A stretch of 64,000 nt of DNA, from the NCBI GenBank assembly GCA_964019425.1, contig OZ025850.1, positions 62,001-126,000 of the forward strand, given 5' to 3'. Positions 19,741-28,859 of this stretch are shown here, in pieces (within the stretch, counting starts at the first letter, position 1; the number at the start of each line of letters is the position of its first letter). The translations under genes and the position numbers were made by a program. The notes under the pieces are model-generated. The model made no database searches. It saw only the letters and a list, made by a program, of their open reading frames with translations, and was not told the origin of the DNA. Origin of the DNA: Flectonema sp. DT1601. Taxonomy: Eukaryota; Euglenozoa; Diplonemea; Diplonemida; Diplonemidae.

Positions 19741-20781
19741 GTGAAGGTTTACATGAACGACTCTTCTCTTTGACCATCTAACCACAAACTAGACCAGAGT
19801 AATAACCTGTTATTGGAATAAATATAATAAAACACAACAGAACAGCCATCATAACTACTGCGTTGACTGTTGTTTGAATATTTCTGTTAAACAGCTCTTC
19901 ACTTACTTAATTAAGTAGAAAGAATGAATTATCTCCCAAAAAGGTAACCTCCCTGGAGCCTTTACATCTATAAGAGATGTGCAAGCTGATGAGAATACAC
20001 ACAAGGTGAAATAATTAAGGGGAGGAAATATTAAGTTTTTAGGATACTCGAAACACAATACTCGCAACTCCCTAATATGCAATGACAGGAAGTGCCACTA
20101 AAAGCAGTTTATTTGCAGCGGAGACAAAGAGAATACAAGCGTCTCAGTCGTGATGAAAAGGTGAATCTGAACACAACTCGTCCAGTAGCATTACTTTGAA
20201 GATATTCTTGGCTTCACTCTGCTATCGAAGATACCTAGAAAGGTAATTAGAATCAAGTATGGTTATTCATCACATCATTGGGTGGGGTGGGGGGGGAGGA
20301 GAGGTTATCTGCTTACCAATCGGCAGCTATATAATAATGGGGAACATATCCGTCTGCATTAATTCCAATGAACCAATGCAGAATAGATAAGGAAGTCCAA
20401 TACATTGCGTACAAAGCAGCAAACTAAAGATCGTCAGGTTAACTCTGTAGAGCTACGTTGCAACAGTAATGTAATTAGACACTATCCTGTTTCAAGATCT
20501 CCCATAAAAAAGATCGATTAACATGAAATCTGTTTCTCAATAACAGGAAAAAAGAAAGGGGAAATGGTAGGTTTCTTTTTTTTTTTTGTTTTTTTTGCGA
20601 GGCTTACAAGGAAAGGAAATTTAAGGGAAAGTAGTTCCGTTCAGAAGAGCCAACCAAAACTTAATGATTCACAACACAAAAACATTAGTAGTTATCAATT
20701 ATTGTGAATTTAAGCAAAAAAAAAAAAAAAAAAACTATGTTTTTCCGAGGGAAAGAAAGTATAATAATAATAATAACTAAA
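19741..20781. other. Intergenic upstream of ABCG copy 2
   Basis: AT-rich, with a G-run at about 20281-20298, a T-run near 20577-20588 and an A-run at about 20716-20733. No gene seen. Confidence 0.5.
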
Positions 20782-20943
20782 CTACATTAAAAGTCCAAGA
20801 GAGAAGTTATTTGAACCTAAAAAGCTCAAAAGTAACAAACAAAAAAAAAAGTTTTTTTAAACTGGTGAAACGTCTACCTGGGTAGCACATATAAAATGCA
20901 ACTCAAATAAAAGAAGATCGCAAACACTCCCTCTTGCAGTTAG
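20782..20943. repeat. 162-bp outer direct repeat, left copy
   Basis: Identical by reading to 26182-26343. Starts CTACATTAAAAGTCC and ends CTCTTGCAGTTAG. Confidence 0.9.
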
Positions 20944-21150
20944 TATCATTAATTTTAGAACAGAAAAGTGAGAATAAGAAAAGTAGAGATCAATAAAAGA
21001 AAAGCATTCATTTCTGCAGTTTCCTAACATCAAAGGGTAATAGAATATGTAGTTTCAGGCCTTAATCTTATACTACTTGTCCCTTTTTAGGCCTTCATCA
21101 GTAAGTTCTAAGGGACTTCATTCTATGTTGAAGTTGCTATCGTTCAAAGA
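20938..21150 (-). repeat. 213-bp terminal repeat (pseudo-LTR), 3' copy
   Basis: Identical by reading to 25949-26161. Contains the hammerhead-like motif listed separately. The following 55 bases to the stop codon include ATCCATCGGAGCTCGCCAGG, which is shared with the short copy near 49905-49930. Confidence 0.88.
21040..21126 (-). ncRNA. Hammerhead-ribozyme-like motif in the 3' terminal repeat
   Basis: On the minus strand: closing-stem arm ATAGAAT (21126-21120), a small AAGT/ACTT hairpin, CTGATGA (21101-21095), helix AGGCC with GGCCT around a 24-nt loop, GAAAC (21056-21052), and the second arm ATTCTAT (21046-21040). CUGAUGA, a GC-rich helix II and GAAA are the hammerhead core. Penelope-like elements are known to carry hammerheads in their terminal repeats. 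The hairpin before CTGATGA is not canonical, so cleavage activity is uncertain. Confidence 0.6.
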
Positions 21151-21205
21151 TAAAAATCCATCGGAGCTCGCCAGGATAGGGCTAGCAATGTTTATTTGCT
21201 TTTGC

Positions 21206-24200
21206 TCAATTTGAATTTTTGACGTCTGGTCGTTTCACTATTACAGTCGAGTTAACGGATGAGTCGTCATCCAATTTCCGTTTTACTTTATCTTCGCATA
21301 TCATCAAAGGTCCTATATTCGCAGGTGTCATTGTAACATCCATATCAGTCTGAGCTTTTAATGGTATCATATGGAAACTATATTCTGTAGTTTGGTACAT
21401 CTTGTCAAAATGATCGAAAGGGAGTCTTAAATCTTTTGTGCCTTTAAGAATGTCTCGGATGATCATGGACTCAAATGAGACTAGCGCAACAATAAAGTGA
21501 GTCATCCTTGTTTTCGCTTTATGCAGAATAAGTGCTGCGGCTGCTTCAGGATAATCGAAATCTGCAGGGTTAACGAAGTACTCGATTCTCCTGTTGAATT
21601 TAGTCATGCAAGCCATGTTAAGTACTTGTAGCGAGAACCAACCATCTGGTGATGGTTTATGCTCTGAGTTGTTCGGTTCTACTTTAAGAGATTCTTCATA
21701 AAATCGCTGTTGGTAGTTTTGCAGAAAACTGAAGTTAATTCTATCAATATATAAATGATCTGCAATGAAGTTGAGCGCTGCCCATCCGCATTCTCCACCG
21801 AGAAGACCTTCTCCTGATGTTTGATGTAGGGATGGTGGAAATCGTTTATCCAAGGAATGGCTTGTAGAGCCTGTGTGGTTAATTGTATCCTTTTCGATGC
21901 TTAATGGGACTTTGTGACTAAACTTCTCAAAAGTAAGGTTGATACGTCGACGCATTGCAGCTGCTGTATTACCATCATCAATGTGAGAGCTAATGAAGCG
22001 GAGGCATGCTGCTCTGATATTGTCAGATTTATAGCCCCGGTTGAGTAATCTATATGTTACCGCTTCAAGTTCCTGTAAAAAGTCTGCCTGGTTGTTGCAG
22101 ATTTTTAGAGCTCGTAAGATCATGGTGGTAAAGATACCTGAACCCATTGATTCTTGAGCTGCGGAATGCTGATGGGTAAACCTTGTTGGCGTAATATGCC
22201 AACCCCTGGCTTTGTCGTTAACACTTAAACGAATCCATCGTTTATTTGTGTTAGTGATCTCTATTCGGATACGAATTCCTATATAAGAGACGTCATCGAT
22301 ATTATTCGAAGTATCAGTGTAATCCATTGAGTACAGGCTTGCTGGTGGAGGGTCGCAACTCCAGGTGAGGAAGTCGTCGATGTATCTACACGAGTGGTCA
22401 TGTTGCCGAGCTAAGTCTAGATTTTTTGCTTCAATTAAAGAATCGATATATGCGGATTCAACTCTATAGCAGTAGAGATTTGCTATGTCGCTACTGGCGT
22501 TGCCACCCATTGGAATGCCTATTGTTTGTCTCCAAATATAACCTCTTAATGCAATAAAGGAGGAGTCAATACAGAATTCAAGTAATTTTTGACATTCTGC
22601 AAGCGCAAGAGAAGGGAATCGTGTAGGGTCACTCGATTCAAGACGTAAGATATTTTTGAAACTAAAGGCTTCTTGCAGTGCTTCACTTACTTTAGTTTTA
22701 ATAGCGTTGTGTGGTAGGCGGGTGTACATTGTTGTAAAATCAAAAGTCTTAGGGGATAATTTTTTCAAAACCATCAAATTCTGTTTAATCGAACTAGAGA
22801 CTTCATCATCTGATTCCACAATCCAGTATCGTTTGAACCGTGAATGCATATCTTTCTCTTTCAATATAGTCATCGCATTTTTAAGGATACTAGAGAGATG
22901 TTGGTGCGCATATGTTGTTGCTGTTGCAGGTGCAAGATTATGATCCTTATCGTATTGTCGTTGTTCTGCTGTACCCGTGAAGGATGAGACACCAGTAATC
23001 CATCTCATCCCGATAGCTGATTTGTGTAATTTAATCATTCCATATAGGTGTGGGAGTCGATCAGAATGGCGGGCATTGATTGAAATGTTCATGTTCTTGA
23101 GGTTGGCTAGTAGAGTTGGTTCGTCTGATGTGATGCGTTCATAAGAATCACTTTGTAGCTGCTCTCGAAGTAAAAGCAAATAATTTATTTTACACATGTA
23201 ACCAATATCGTGCTGTCCTTTGTCAACTTTAAGAAACACAAACTGAGATTGAAGATTCTGAAGTTCAGTCCATGCTTTATTTGATAATGGTGAGTCAAGA
23301 AAGCTTAAGTCTTTACTTAATTTAAGCTGCAATTGTTTAAGAATTGTGTTTTTAAAGATCGATTTAAAGTTATCGCCAACGTTCTTGTATGCGTGAGTTA
23401 TATATTCAGTAATATCATTTTCAAGTGATTCTAATGCAGCTGATGGGTGCACTGGGACTCTAAATTTTTGACCTCGTGCGAAGAAGTCTCTTAGTTCTTC
23501 TGAGACTGGTAAATCAATAGCGAGTCCGCAAGAATGGCCGTTGTATTTTAAACTATTCAGTTCTTGAGTACTGCAATTGCAAGTAGATTGAGTCGGGGAG
23601 TCTGAATTGATGCTTGTTGAAGATGCATTTAAGACGATATCACCAACTGTTGTTCCAAGTTTGTTACAGATGCGTGTTCTTTCAAGAGTTCTTAGACAAG
23701 GACAGGTCGCTTTAACTTCATCACATCTAAGAACAGCGCCAAGACCAATACGATCTAATGCTTTGTGGCCAAGATTCAGTTTCAACCAGTAAGTGTCCGA
23801 ATCCTTCTTCTTGTTTTCCCTTCTGAGATTGGCAGGATTTAGTCTTTGCATGAAACAATGCTCCAGCTGTTTTACGCGGGCAGTGTAATGTTCTTGAAAA
23901 AAGTTACTTCTAAGAAACTGCAAGACTTTTGTAGTGGAGCGTGTCTGCCAACGCGAGAAGTCGTATTCAACGAATTCTTCGTCAGTAAGCTTAAACAAGT
24001 AGTTAAGCTTTGACGGGATCCATTTTTTATCCGTTGCGACTTGAAAAGAAACACCTGTTTCTAGTGTTATTGTTGTTGGTTGCAATGTATTGGAGGACGT
24101 TGTGCTGCTCACATTGTAACCGTCATCTGCTACTTCGTTGAAGTTGTAGAAGTTTTCTGTAGCAAGATGTTGTTGTCTTACAGGTGGAGGTTGGCGGTTG

Positions 24201-25258
24201 TTTCTTGTGCGATTTCTGTTCGTACTCAATTTTGGTGCATAATAGCCACGCGTATTTAATAGATTTTTAAAGGAATTAATATAATACTGTTCACGTGGTG
24301 CGGCAGCTCTGTAGAAATCCGCTGCGTTGTTGTAATTGCAATCCGGAATCTTTTCTAGCGGCATGGCTAGGAGTGGGAATCTCTGCTTTGCCAGGAACTC
24401 ATAAAGCTTGTTCCCCTGGTAGCTGTTGTCCCTTGAGTGCTTTTTCGCAGCATACCAGTGGGAATGAACTCGCTTCATTGTAGAATTATACGTTTGCCCT
24501 ACGTATACTACTTTCTGGTCTGATCTTCTAAAGAGTGCATAAATGACTCCGGGGGTACGCATTCCGGGTTGTCTGCCTCTTATTTTGCGGCGTTGTAAAA
24601 TTTTCCTTTGGAAAATATGGCGTTGACGGTTACAGTTACTCTCGTAAACTGACCAATCTATTCCGCCGTTTCGCTGCTTGTTTCTGTGCGCAGCTCCTTC
24701 ATTATGCCAATTAAAATGGGCTTGGCTAGAATGCCAGTTTGCGCGGGAACGTCCATGTTGGCGTCGAATTCTATGTTGTGGGTGTTGTGTAAAACTGTGT
24801 CTCACTTCTCTTACTGATGACTTTCTCCATGGATTAGAATTGTAAGAGGGAGGCAATGCTCGTTCAATGATTAGACGCATTTTACCAGCACCTACGGATC
24901 GAACTGCTGCACTGATTGCAGCAAATGGGAGCTCTTTCCTGTTTTTTTGCTCTATCATAATTTTTAAAGTGCTTCCTGATTGCACTATCTTCCTTAACTG
25001 GAAGTCTCTTAAAGGTAGCACTCTAAATAGTGCTGTCCTGAGCGCTGTGTTAGGCTTAACAGGACGAGAGAAATTAAAATGGGGGTTGGAATTATTGTGG
25101 TGTTTGCTATTGGAAGAAAAAAAAGAAAAATGACGAGGAACATGATTTTTTGTTTTGGAAAACCATCCAAAACGTGAGTTATCGACCCCTCCGGGTTTGT
25201 TTGCAAATTTAACCCCATATGCGTCGGGGTGTACTTGATTAAAAGTACGGGTTTTCAT
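21206..25258 (-). CDS. Penelope-like polyprotein: GIY-YIG nuclease, reverse transcriptase, Josephin-like C-terminus
   Basis: A 1350-residue uninterrupted protein. Residues 1-235 are basic and His/Asn-rich. A GIY-YIG endonuclease lies at about 237-335 (GVIYALF, VVYVGQT, catalytic Glu in REQYYINSFKN near 322), before the polymerase as in the permuted Chlamys/Naiad-like group; classical Penelope has it after. A Cys/His-rich stretch follows near 525-590 (CPC, CNC, HSC). The reverse transcriptase spans about 690-1010: LYGMIKLHK, FDFTTMYTRLPH near 838, GIPMGGNASSD near 915 and active-site YIDD at 959-962. After it, GGECGWAALNFI near 1154, DGWFSLQVLNMA near 1200 and THFIVAL near 1252 resemble the Cys, FSIQVL and His regions of Josephin deubiquitinases. 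A basic tail ends the protein. Nuclease and RT are firm; the protease call is tentative. Confidence 0.87.
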   Translation of the reverse strand: MKTRTFNQVHPDAYGVKFANKPGGVDNSRFGWFSKTKNHVPRHFSFFSSNSKHHNNSNPHFNFSRPVKPNTALRTALFRVLPLRDFQLRKIVQSGSTLKIMIEQKNRKELPFAAISAAVRSVGAGKMRLIIERALPPSYNSNPWRKSSVREVRHSFTQHPQHRIRRQHGRSRANWHSSQAHFNWHNEGAAHRNKQRNGGIDWSVYESNCNRQRHIFQRKILQRRKIRGRQPGMRTPGVIYALFRRSDQKVVYVGQTYNSTMKRVHSHWYAAKKHSRDNSYQGNKLYEFLAKQRFPLLAMPLEKIPDCNYNNAADFYRAAAPREQYYINSFKNLLNTRGYYAPKLSTNRNRTRNNRQPPPVRQQHLATENFYNFNEVADDGYNVSSTTSSNTLQPTTITLETGVSFQVATDKKWIPSKLNYLFKLTDEEFVEYDFSRWQTRSTTKVLQFLRSNFFQEHYTARVKQLEHCFMQRLNPANLRRENKKKDSDTYWLKLNLGHKALDRIGLGAVLRCDEVKATCPCLRTLERTRICNKLGTTVGDIVLNASSTSINSDSPTQSTCNCSTQELNSLKYNGHSCGLAIDLPVSEELRDFFARGQKFRVPVHPSAALESLENDITEYITHAYKNVGDNFKSIFKNTILKQLQLKLSKDLSFLDSPLSNKAWTELQNLQSQFVFLKVDKGQHDIGYMCKINYLLLLREQLQSDSYERITSDEPTLLANLKNMNISINARHSDRLPHLYGMIKLHKSAIGMRWITGVSSFTGTAEQRQYDKDHNLAPATATTYAHQHLSSILKNAMTILKEKDMHSRFKRYWIVESDDEVSSSIKQNLMVLKKLSPKTFDFTTMYTRLPHNAIKTKVSEALQEAFSFKNILRLESSDPTRFPSLALAECQKLLEFCIDSSFIALRGYIWRQTIGIPMGGNASSDIANLYCYRVESAYIDSLIEAKNLDLARQHDHSCRYIDDFLTWSCDPPPASLYSMDYTDTSNNIDDVSYIGIRIRIEITNTNKRWIRLSVNDKARGWHITPTRFTHQHSAAQESMGSGIFTTMILRALKICNNQADFLQELEAVTYRLLNRGYKSDNIRAACLRFISSHIDDGNTAAAMRRRINLTFEKFSHKVPLSIEKDTINHTGSTSHSLDKRFPPSLHQTSGEGLLGGECGWAALNFIADHLYIDRINFSFLQNYQQRFYEESLKVEPNNSEHKPSPDGWFSLQVLNMACMTKFNRRIEYFVNPADFDYPEAAAALILHKAKTRMTHFIVALVSFESMIIRDILKGTKDLRLPFDHFDKMYQTTEYSFHMIPLKAQTDMDVTMTPANIGPLMICEDKVKRKLDDDSSVNSTVIVKRPDVKNSN

Positions 25259-25948
25259 TCAGAAATTATAATTGCCCATGGGCGGCTTTTTCTCTTTAAG
25301 GAAGAGAACTAAAAGCTTTTGAAGAAACCGCGTGCTCACAGAAGTTTTTTGTTATGGCGGGTATCGACTTCTTCCCTCCGAGATGAGGGGGGTATCTTAA
25401 CACGATCAGACACCGCTTGTCCGCTGGGTTCATGAGCTTTCGTGCCTTAAAAGCGTACTTAAAGTTATACGGTAACTACGTTGGCGAGACGTATACAGCT
25501 TTAAGTGGAGAGCAGTTAAGGGTCCAGTTCAATTATTGCCCGTTGTCGAAGTTGAAGAGGAGAGTTTGAATAAGATTTCAGGAGAAAGGAGATTCGTTTG
25601 AGTAGGGAGCCTATTCAAAGGTACCATACCGTGGTACTTCACACAATTAATTTCCATTAGCTAAACCAAAATAAAAAAGGAAAAGTTAGAAAAAGGAAAA
25701 GGTGGGGAAATATATATAAACCAAAGTTAGATGTATGGAAACATATTTGAAATTGCAGGATAATTGATAAACAATTATGCTTCACATCGCCTTATGTAAG
25801 CTTAGAGAAGTCTTTAGAGAATAAGAATCTCTAATGCAGGGGATTCAGTTGCGAAGAACTTAAATACCCCGTCAGGTGCTGCTACCAAGAAGCGGCTTGG
25901 CAAAATCCACTGGTAGACCCTAAGCGAGTCCCACGTGGTAGTTACCTG
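25259..25948 (-). other. 5' leader of the Penelope-like element
   Basis: About 690 bases between the 5' terminal repeat and the ORF. GC is higher than in host intergenic DNA. No second ORF of note and no recognised structure. Confidence 0.5.
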
Positions 25949-26161
25949 AGTTAGTATCATTAATTTTAGAACAGAAAAGTGAGAATAAGAAAAGTAGAGA
26001 TCAATAAAAGAAAAGCATTCATTTCTGCAGTTTCCTAACATCAAAGGGTAATAGAATATGTAGTTTCAGGCCTTAATCTTATACTACTTGTCCCTTTTTA
26101 GGCCTTCATCAGTAAGTTCTAAGGGACTTCATTCTATGTTGAAGTTGCTATCGTTCAAAGA
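25949..26161 (-). repeat. 213-bp terminal repeat (pseudo-LTR), 5' copy
   Basis: Identical by reading to 20938-21150. Followed on the plus strand by a 20-bp spacer (26162-26181) absent from the other side. Confidence 0.88.
26051..26137 (-). ncRNA. Hammerhead-ribozyme-like motif in the 5' terminal repeat
   Basis: Same sequence as 21040-21126: CTGATGA at 26112-26106, GAAAC at 26067-26063, closing-stem arms at 26137-26131 and 26057-26051. Confidence 0.6.
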
Positions 26162-26181
26162 AATCAAATAAAAGTTCACAC

Positions 26182-26343
26182 CTACATTAAAAGTCCAAGA
26201 GAGAAGTTATTTGAACCTAAAAAGCTCAAAAGTAACAAACAAAAAAAAAAGTTTTTTTAAACTGGTGAAACGTCTACCTGGGTAGCACATATAAAATGCA
26301 ACTCAAATAAAAGAAGATCGCAAACACTCCCTCTTGCAGTTAG
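26182..26343. repeat. 162-bp outer direct repeat, right copy
   Basis: Identical by reading to 20782-20943. Confidence 0.9.
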
Positions 26344-26984
26344 ATAGGTAGCCTACTTGGTGGGTAGAACAGGATTTCGGAACAGTAGACGAGCACACAA
26401 GAGTGACAACATGCGATTTCTTCGAGAGAGCTATTACATAAATAACTTATAATAAAGTAATAAAGTGATAGCGAACAGATACAATAAATTAAGAGGGAAT
26501 CCATCCCTCGTCCTTTACCCAATTACAAGGAATAAGGCGAGCACATGTCTTTTCGACTACTACTCAACCACTTTTTATTGAGATTGGAAAATCCCCAATA
26601 AATAAACAAAAAAAAAAAAAAGTAAAACAAAAATACCAGCTTTTGGAATCAGGAAATCTTGCTGTACATTAACAAACAAAAAGTTAAACTGAAGAAAACT
26701 TCTGCATTATTTCAGATCATAATTTAGGTCCTGGGTGGCAACACAGAAACACTCAGACGTACAGCTTTCCGCCTACTAAAAGAAAGACATAATTATATTT
26801 CATTACACAAATCGAATAGATTAGGAGTGCCGAATAATCAGCTGAAGTGTTGAGCAACCACCACAAGAACGTTAGCAGGTGCGTCCCATCGCACTCTCAA
26901 CGAAGTCAAATCTGTTCTGTCTCAATAGGTTCGTGCTATTGCGTACTGTGGTTGTGATCATCATCTGTCTGGATATTATAATTT
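26344..26984. other. Intergenic downstream of ABCG copy 3
   Basis: Contains CCGAATAATCAGCTGAAG near 26830, similar to the CGAATAATCGACT block downstream of copies 1 and 2. No gene seen. Confidence 0.45.
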
Positions 26985-28859
26985 CTACTCAAACTTCTTA
27001 GCTCTCCTGCACAGAACAATTGTTGCCACAGTTCTTAAAAAGCAGAACATACACGCCATGATCACTACGTATGTCCACCAAGCATCTTTTGCGATCTCAT
27101 TCTTGTAAAGTAATTCATTGACCTGATCCTGTCTGTCATCTGGAACAGCTGAGTGGTGGAAGTCAGCCAACAGTCCCAAGTTAACGGAGTACTTCAATGG
27201 AGCCAACCACTGCAACCAACGCATCCACACTGGAATATTCGATGACGGGATCAAGAAACCGCTGAACAAGATCTGAGGAACGAACGTTGCAGGAGACAAG
27301 TTCACAGCGGCCTCAGCACTGCTGGTTGCCGCCCCCAACAGCAGGGAAATCGAAGAGGAAACAGCAGAGAGAAGAGTCAGAGAAAGAATTATGTAAAATA
27401 AGTTTCCATTGAAGCCGACCATCCAATAAGAGACAACCATCGAGATAACTGCCTGCAAGAATCCAGCAGGTATGTCAACGAGTGTTTTCGCAAGCATGTA
27501 AGCAAACGTACCATAAGTTCCAGAAATGTGCTCTCTTATGAAAACAGGACGCTCTTGAGGGAACACGAGAAGCATCGGCTGTGCTGACAAGAACATCGCA
27601 TTGATACTGAGAAACACAAATGCTCCTCGGTGGTCGGAAATCGCAGTGAAAATATCTGACGGGTTACCATCTTCTCCCCACTCCTTACCCACCTGAAAGA
27701 AGACCAACCCAACTAAAACAGCCAACATGGCAGCCATTCCAATTCTCGCTATCATCGTCTCCTTATCTCTCATAAACTGTTGAAGCTCTCTGTGAAACAG
27801 GTGTCGGAACTGTGTAACGAACGGCGCTACTTTTGCTTCCTTCGTCATCTTCACGCTGCCTCCAATACTCGATTCGACCTTTCTCGGAGTAACCGCCTTG
27901 ACCAATGGAGTCATCTCTTCATCTGATAATGTCTGTAGCTTCGTCATCACAAAGTCTGCAGGGTTGTAGTTCTTCTTGCACTGAAACCCAGCCTCAGCAA
28001 AGTGCTGTGTCAGGTTGGATACCTTCCCGTCATAGGCGAGGACACCCTTCCTCAATAAAATCACTCTCGAAAACAAGTCGAATACTTCTGAAGAAGGCTG
28101 ATGAATGGTGCAAATAATAGAACACCCGTTGTCAGCCAATCGTCGGAGAATCTTCACCAACTCGAACGCACTGTGCGAGTCCAGACCAGAAGTCGGCTCA
28201 TCCAAGAAGATCAAAGAAGGATTGGAGATCAGCTCAACTGCAACGGCGGTTCTCTTCTTCTGACCACCAGACAGACCAGGAGAGAGGTCAGACCCAATCA
28301 AAGTGTCCTGACACCTTTCCAAACCGAGGGACTCAATTGATGAAGCTACGAGCGCACGGCGCTCCTCCGCTGACTTCTCAGGGTACCTCAGACTCGCTGT
28401 GAAGTACAGAACTTCATTCGGTGTTTGCATAGCAAACAGCGCGTCTTGTTGCATGACGTACGCCAACCTGCTTCTGTACGCCGCAGGGTCAGTTGCCTTG
28501 CCGTTCAGACTGATCTTCCCTTCAGCCTGTCCGTAGGGCGCCCGACCAGCCAACACGTTGAGCAAAGTACTCTTCCCCGCACCTGACGGTCCCATAATCG
28601 CAGTCAGCTCACCCGGTCTCAGTTCAGATGAGATCTTGTTGAGAATCTGCTTCGGTTCTTTTTTATTCTCTACCCTCACGGAAAAGCTGAGCGAATCCCA
28701 CTCGAGGTGCATTTGCTCAACTGCTTCCTCCTTTCGAATATCTATTGTGACAGGTTTGTCTTCATCAACACCTGCCCACTGAGCTAACTTTGGTTGTTTT
28801 GGTAGCTGATCAGTTCCCGTAGTGACAGGGATCACTTCACTGTCTGGTTCGATTGGCAT
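26985..28859 (-). CDS. ABCG half-transporter, tandem copy 3 (different N-terminal tail)
   Basis: A 624-residue half-transporter whose ATPase core and most of the membrane half match copies 1 and 2. The first 50 residues are different: acidic, without SPKSP repeats (MPIEPDSEVIPVTTGTDQ, then QPKLAQWAGVDEDKP). The signature reads LSGGQKKRT instead of LSGGEKKRT, and the linker before the first helix is also its own (MTKEAKVAPFVTQF). Walker A, Walker B and CTIHQPS are intact. TTTCTTATTTCAG lies 3 nt before the ATG. The different tail suggests different regulation or targeting of an otherwise similar pump. Confidence 0.92.
   Translation of the reverse strand: MPIEPDSEVIPVTTGTDQLPKQPKLAQWAGVDEDKPVTIDIRKEEAVEQMHLEWDSLSFSVRVENKKEPKQILNKISSELRPGELTAIMGPSGAGKSTLLNVLAGRAPYGQAEGKISLNGKATDPAAYRSRLAYVMQQDALFAMQTPNEVLYFTASLRYPEKSAEERRALVASSIESLGLERCQDTLIGSDLSPGLSGGQKKRTAVAVELISNPSLIFLDEPTSGLDSHSAFELVKILRRLADNGCSIICTIHQPSSEVFDLFSRVILLRKGVLAYDGKVSNLTQHFAEAGFQCKKNYNPADFVMTKLQTLSDEEMTPLVKAVTPRKVESSIGGSVKMTKEAKVAPFVTQFRHLFHRELQQFMRDKETMIARIGMAAMLAVLVGLVFFQVGKEWGEDGNPSDIFTAISDHRGAFVFLSINAMFLSAQPMLLVFPQERPVFIREHISGTYGTFAYMLAKTLVDIPAGFLQAVISMVVSYWMVGFNGNLFYIILSLTLLSAVSSSISLLLGAATSSAEAAVNLSPATFVPQILFSGFLIPSSNIPVWMRWLQWLAPLKYSVNLGLLADFHHSAVPDDRQDQVNELLYKNEIAKDAWWTYVVIMACMFCFLRTVATIVLCRRAKKFE

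Larger units (their letters stand above)
20782..26343 (-). mobile_element. Penelope-like retroelement, whole-looking, with flanking and terminal direct repeats
   Basis: In coding (minus) order: a 162-bp repeat (26343-26182), a 20-bp spacer, a 213-bp repeat with a hammerhead-like motif (26161-25949), a leader, one ORF (25258-21206), a short 3' UTR, the second 213-bp repeat (21150-20938), and the second 162-bp repeat (20943-20782). Both repeat pairs read as identical, so the insertion is young. At the 3' junction the two repeats overlap by the 6 bases AGTTAG, as expected if reverse transcription was primed through microhomology. The 213-bp pair corresponds to the pseudo-LTRs of Penelope-like elements. 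The 162-bp pair is either a very long target duplication or part of a partial tandem insertion. Confidence 0.85.

Noticed and set aside
19693-19785. 31-residue longer N-terminus for ABCG copy 2
   Set aside because: An acceptor-like TTCATTGCTTCAG lies inside it, and the alignable protein begins at the internal ATG.
28101-28340. Plus-strand open frames repeated antisense to every ABCG gene
   Set aside because: They recur only because the ATPase-coding DNA is nearly identical in all six copies. Their composition is that of an antisense shadow.
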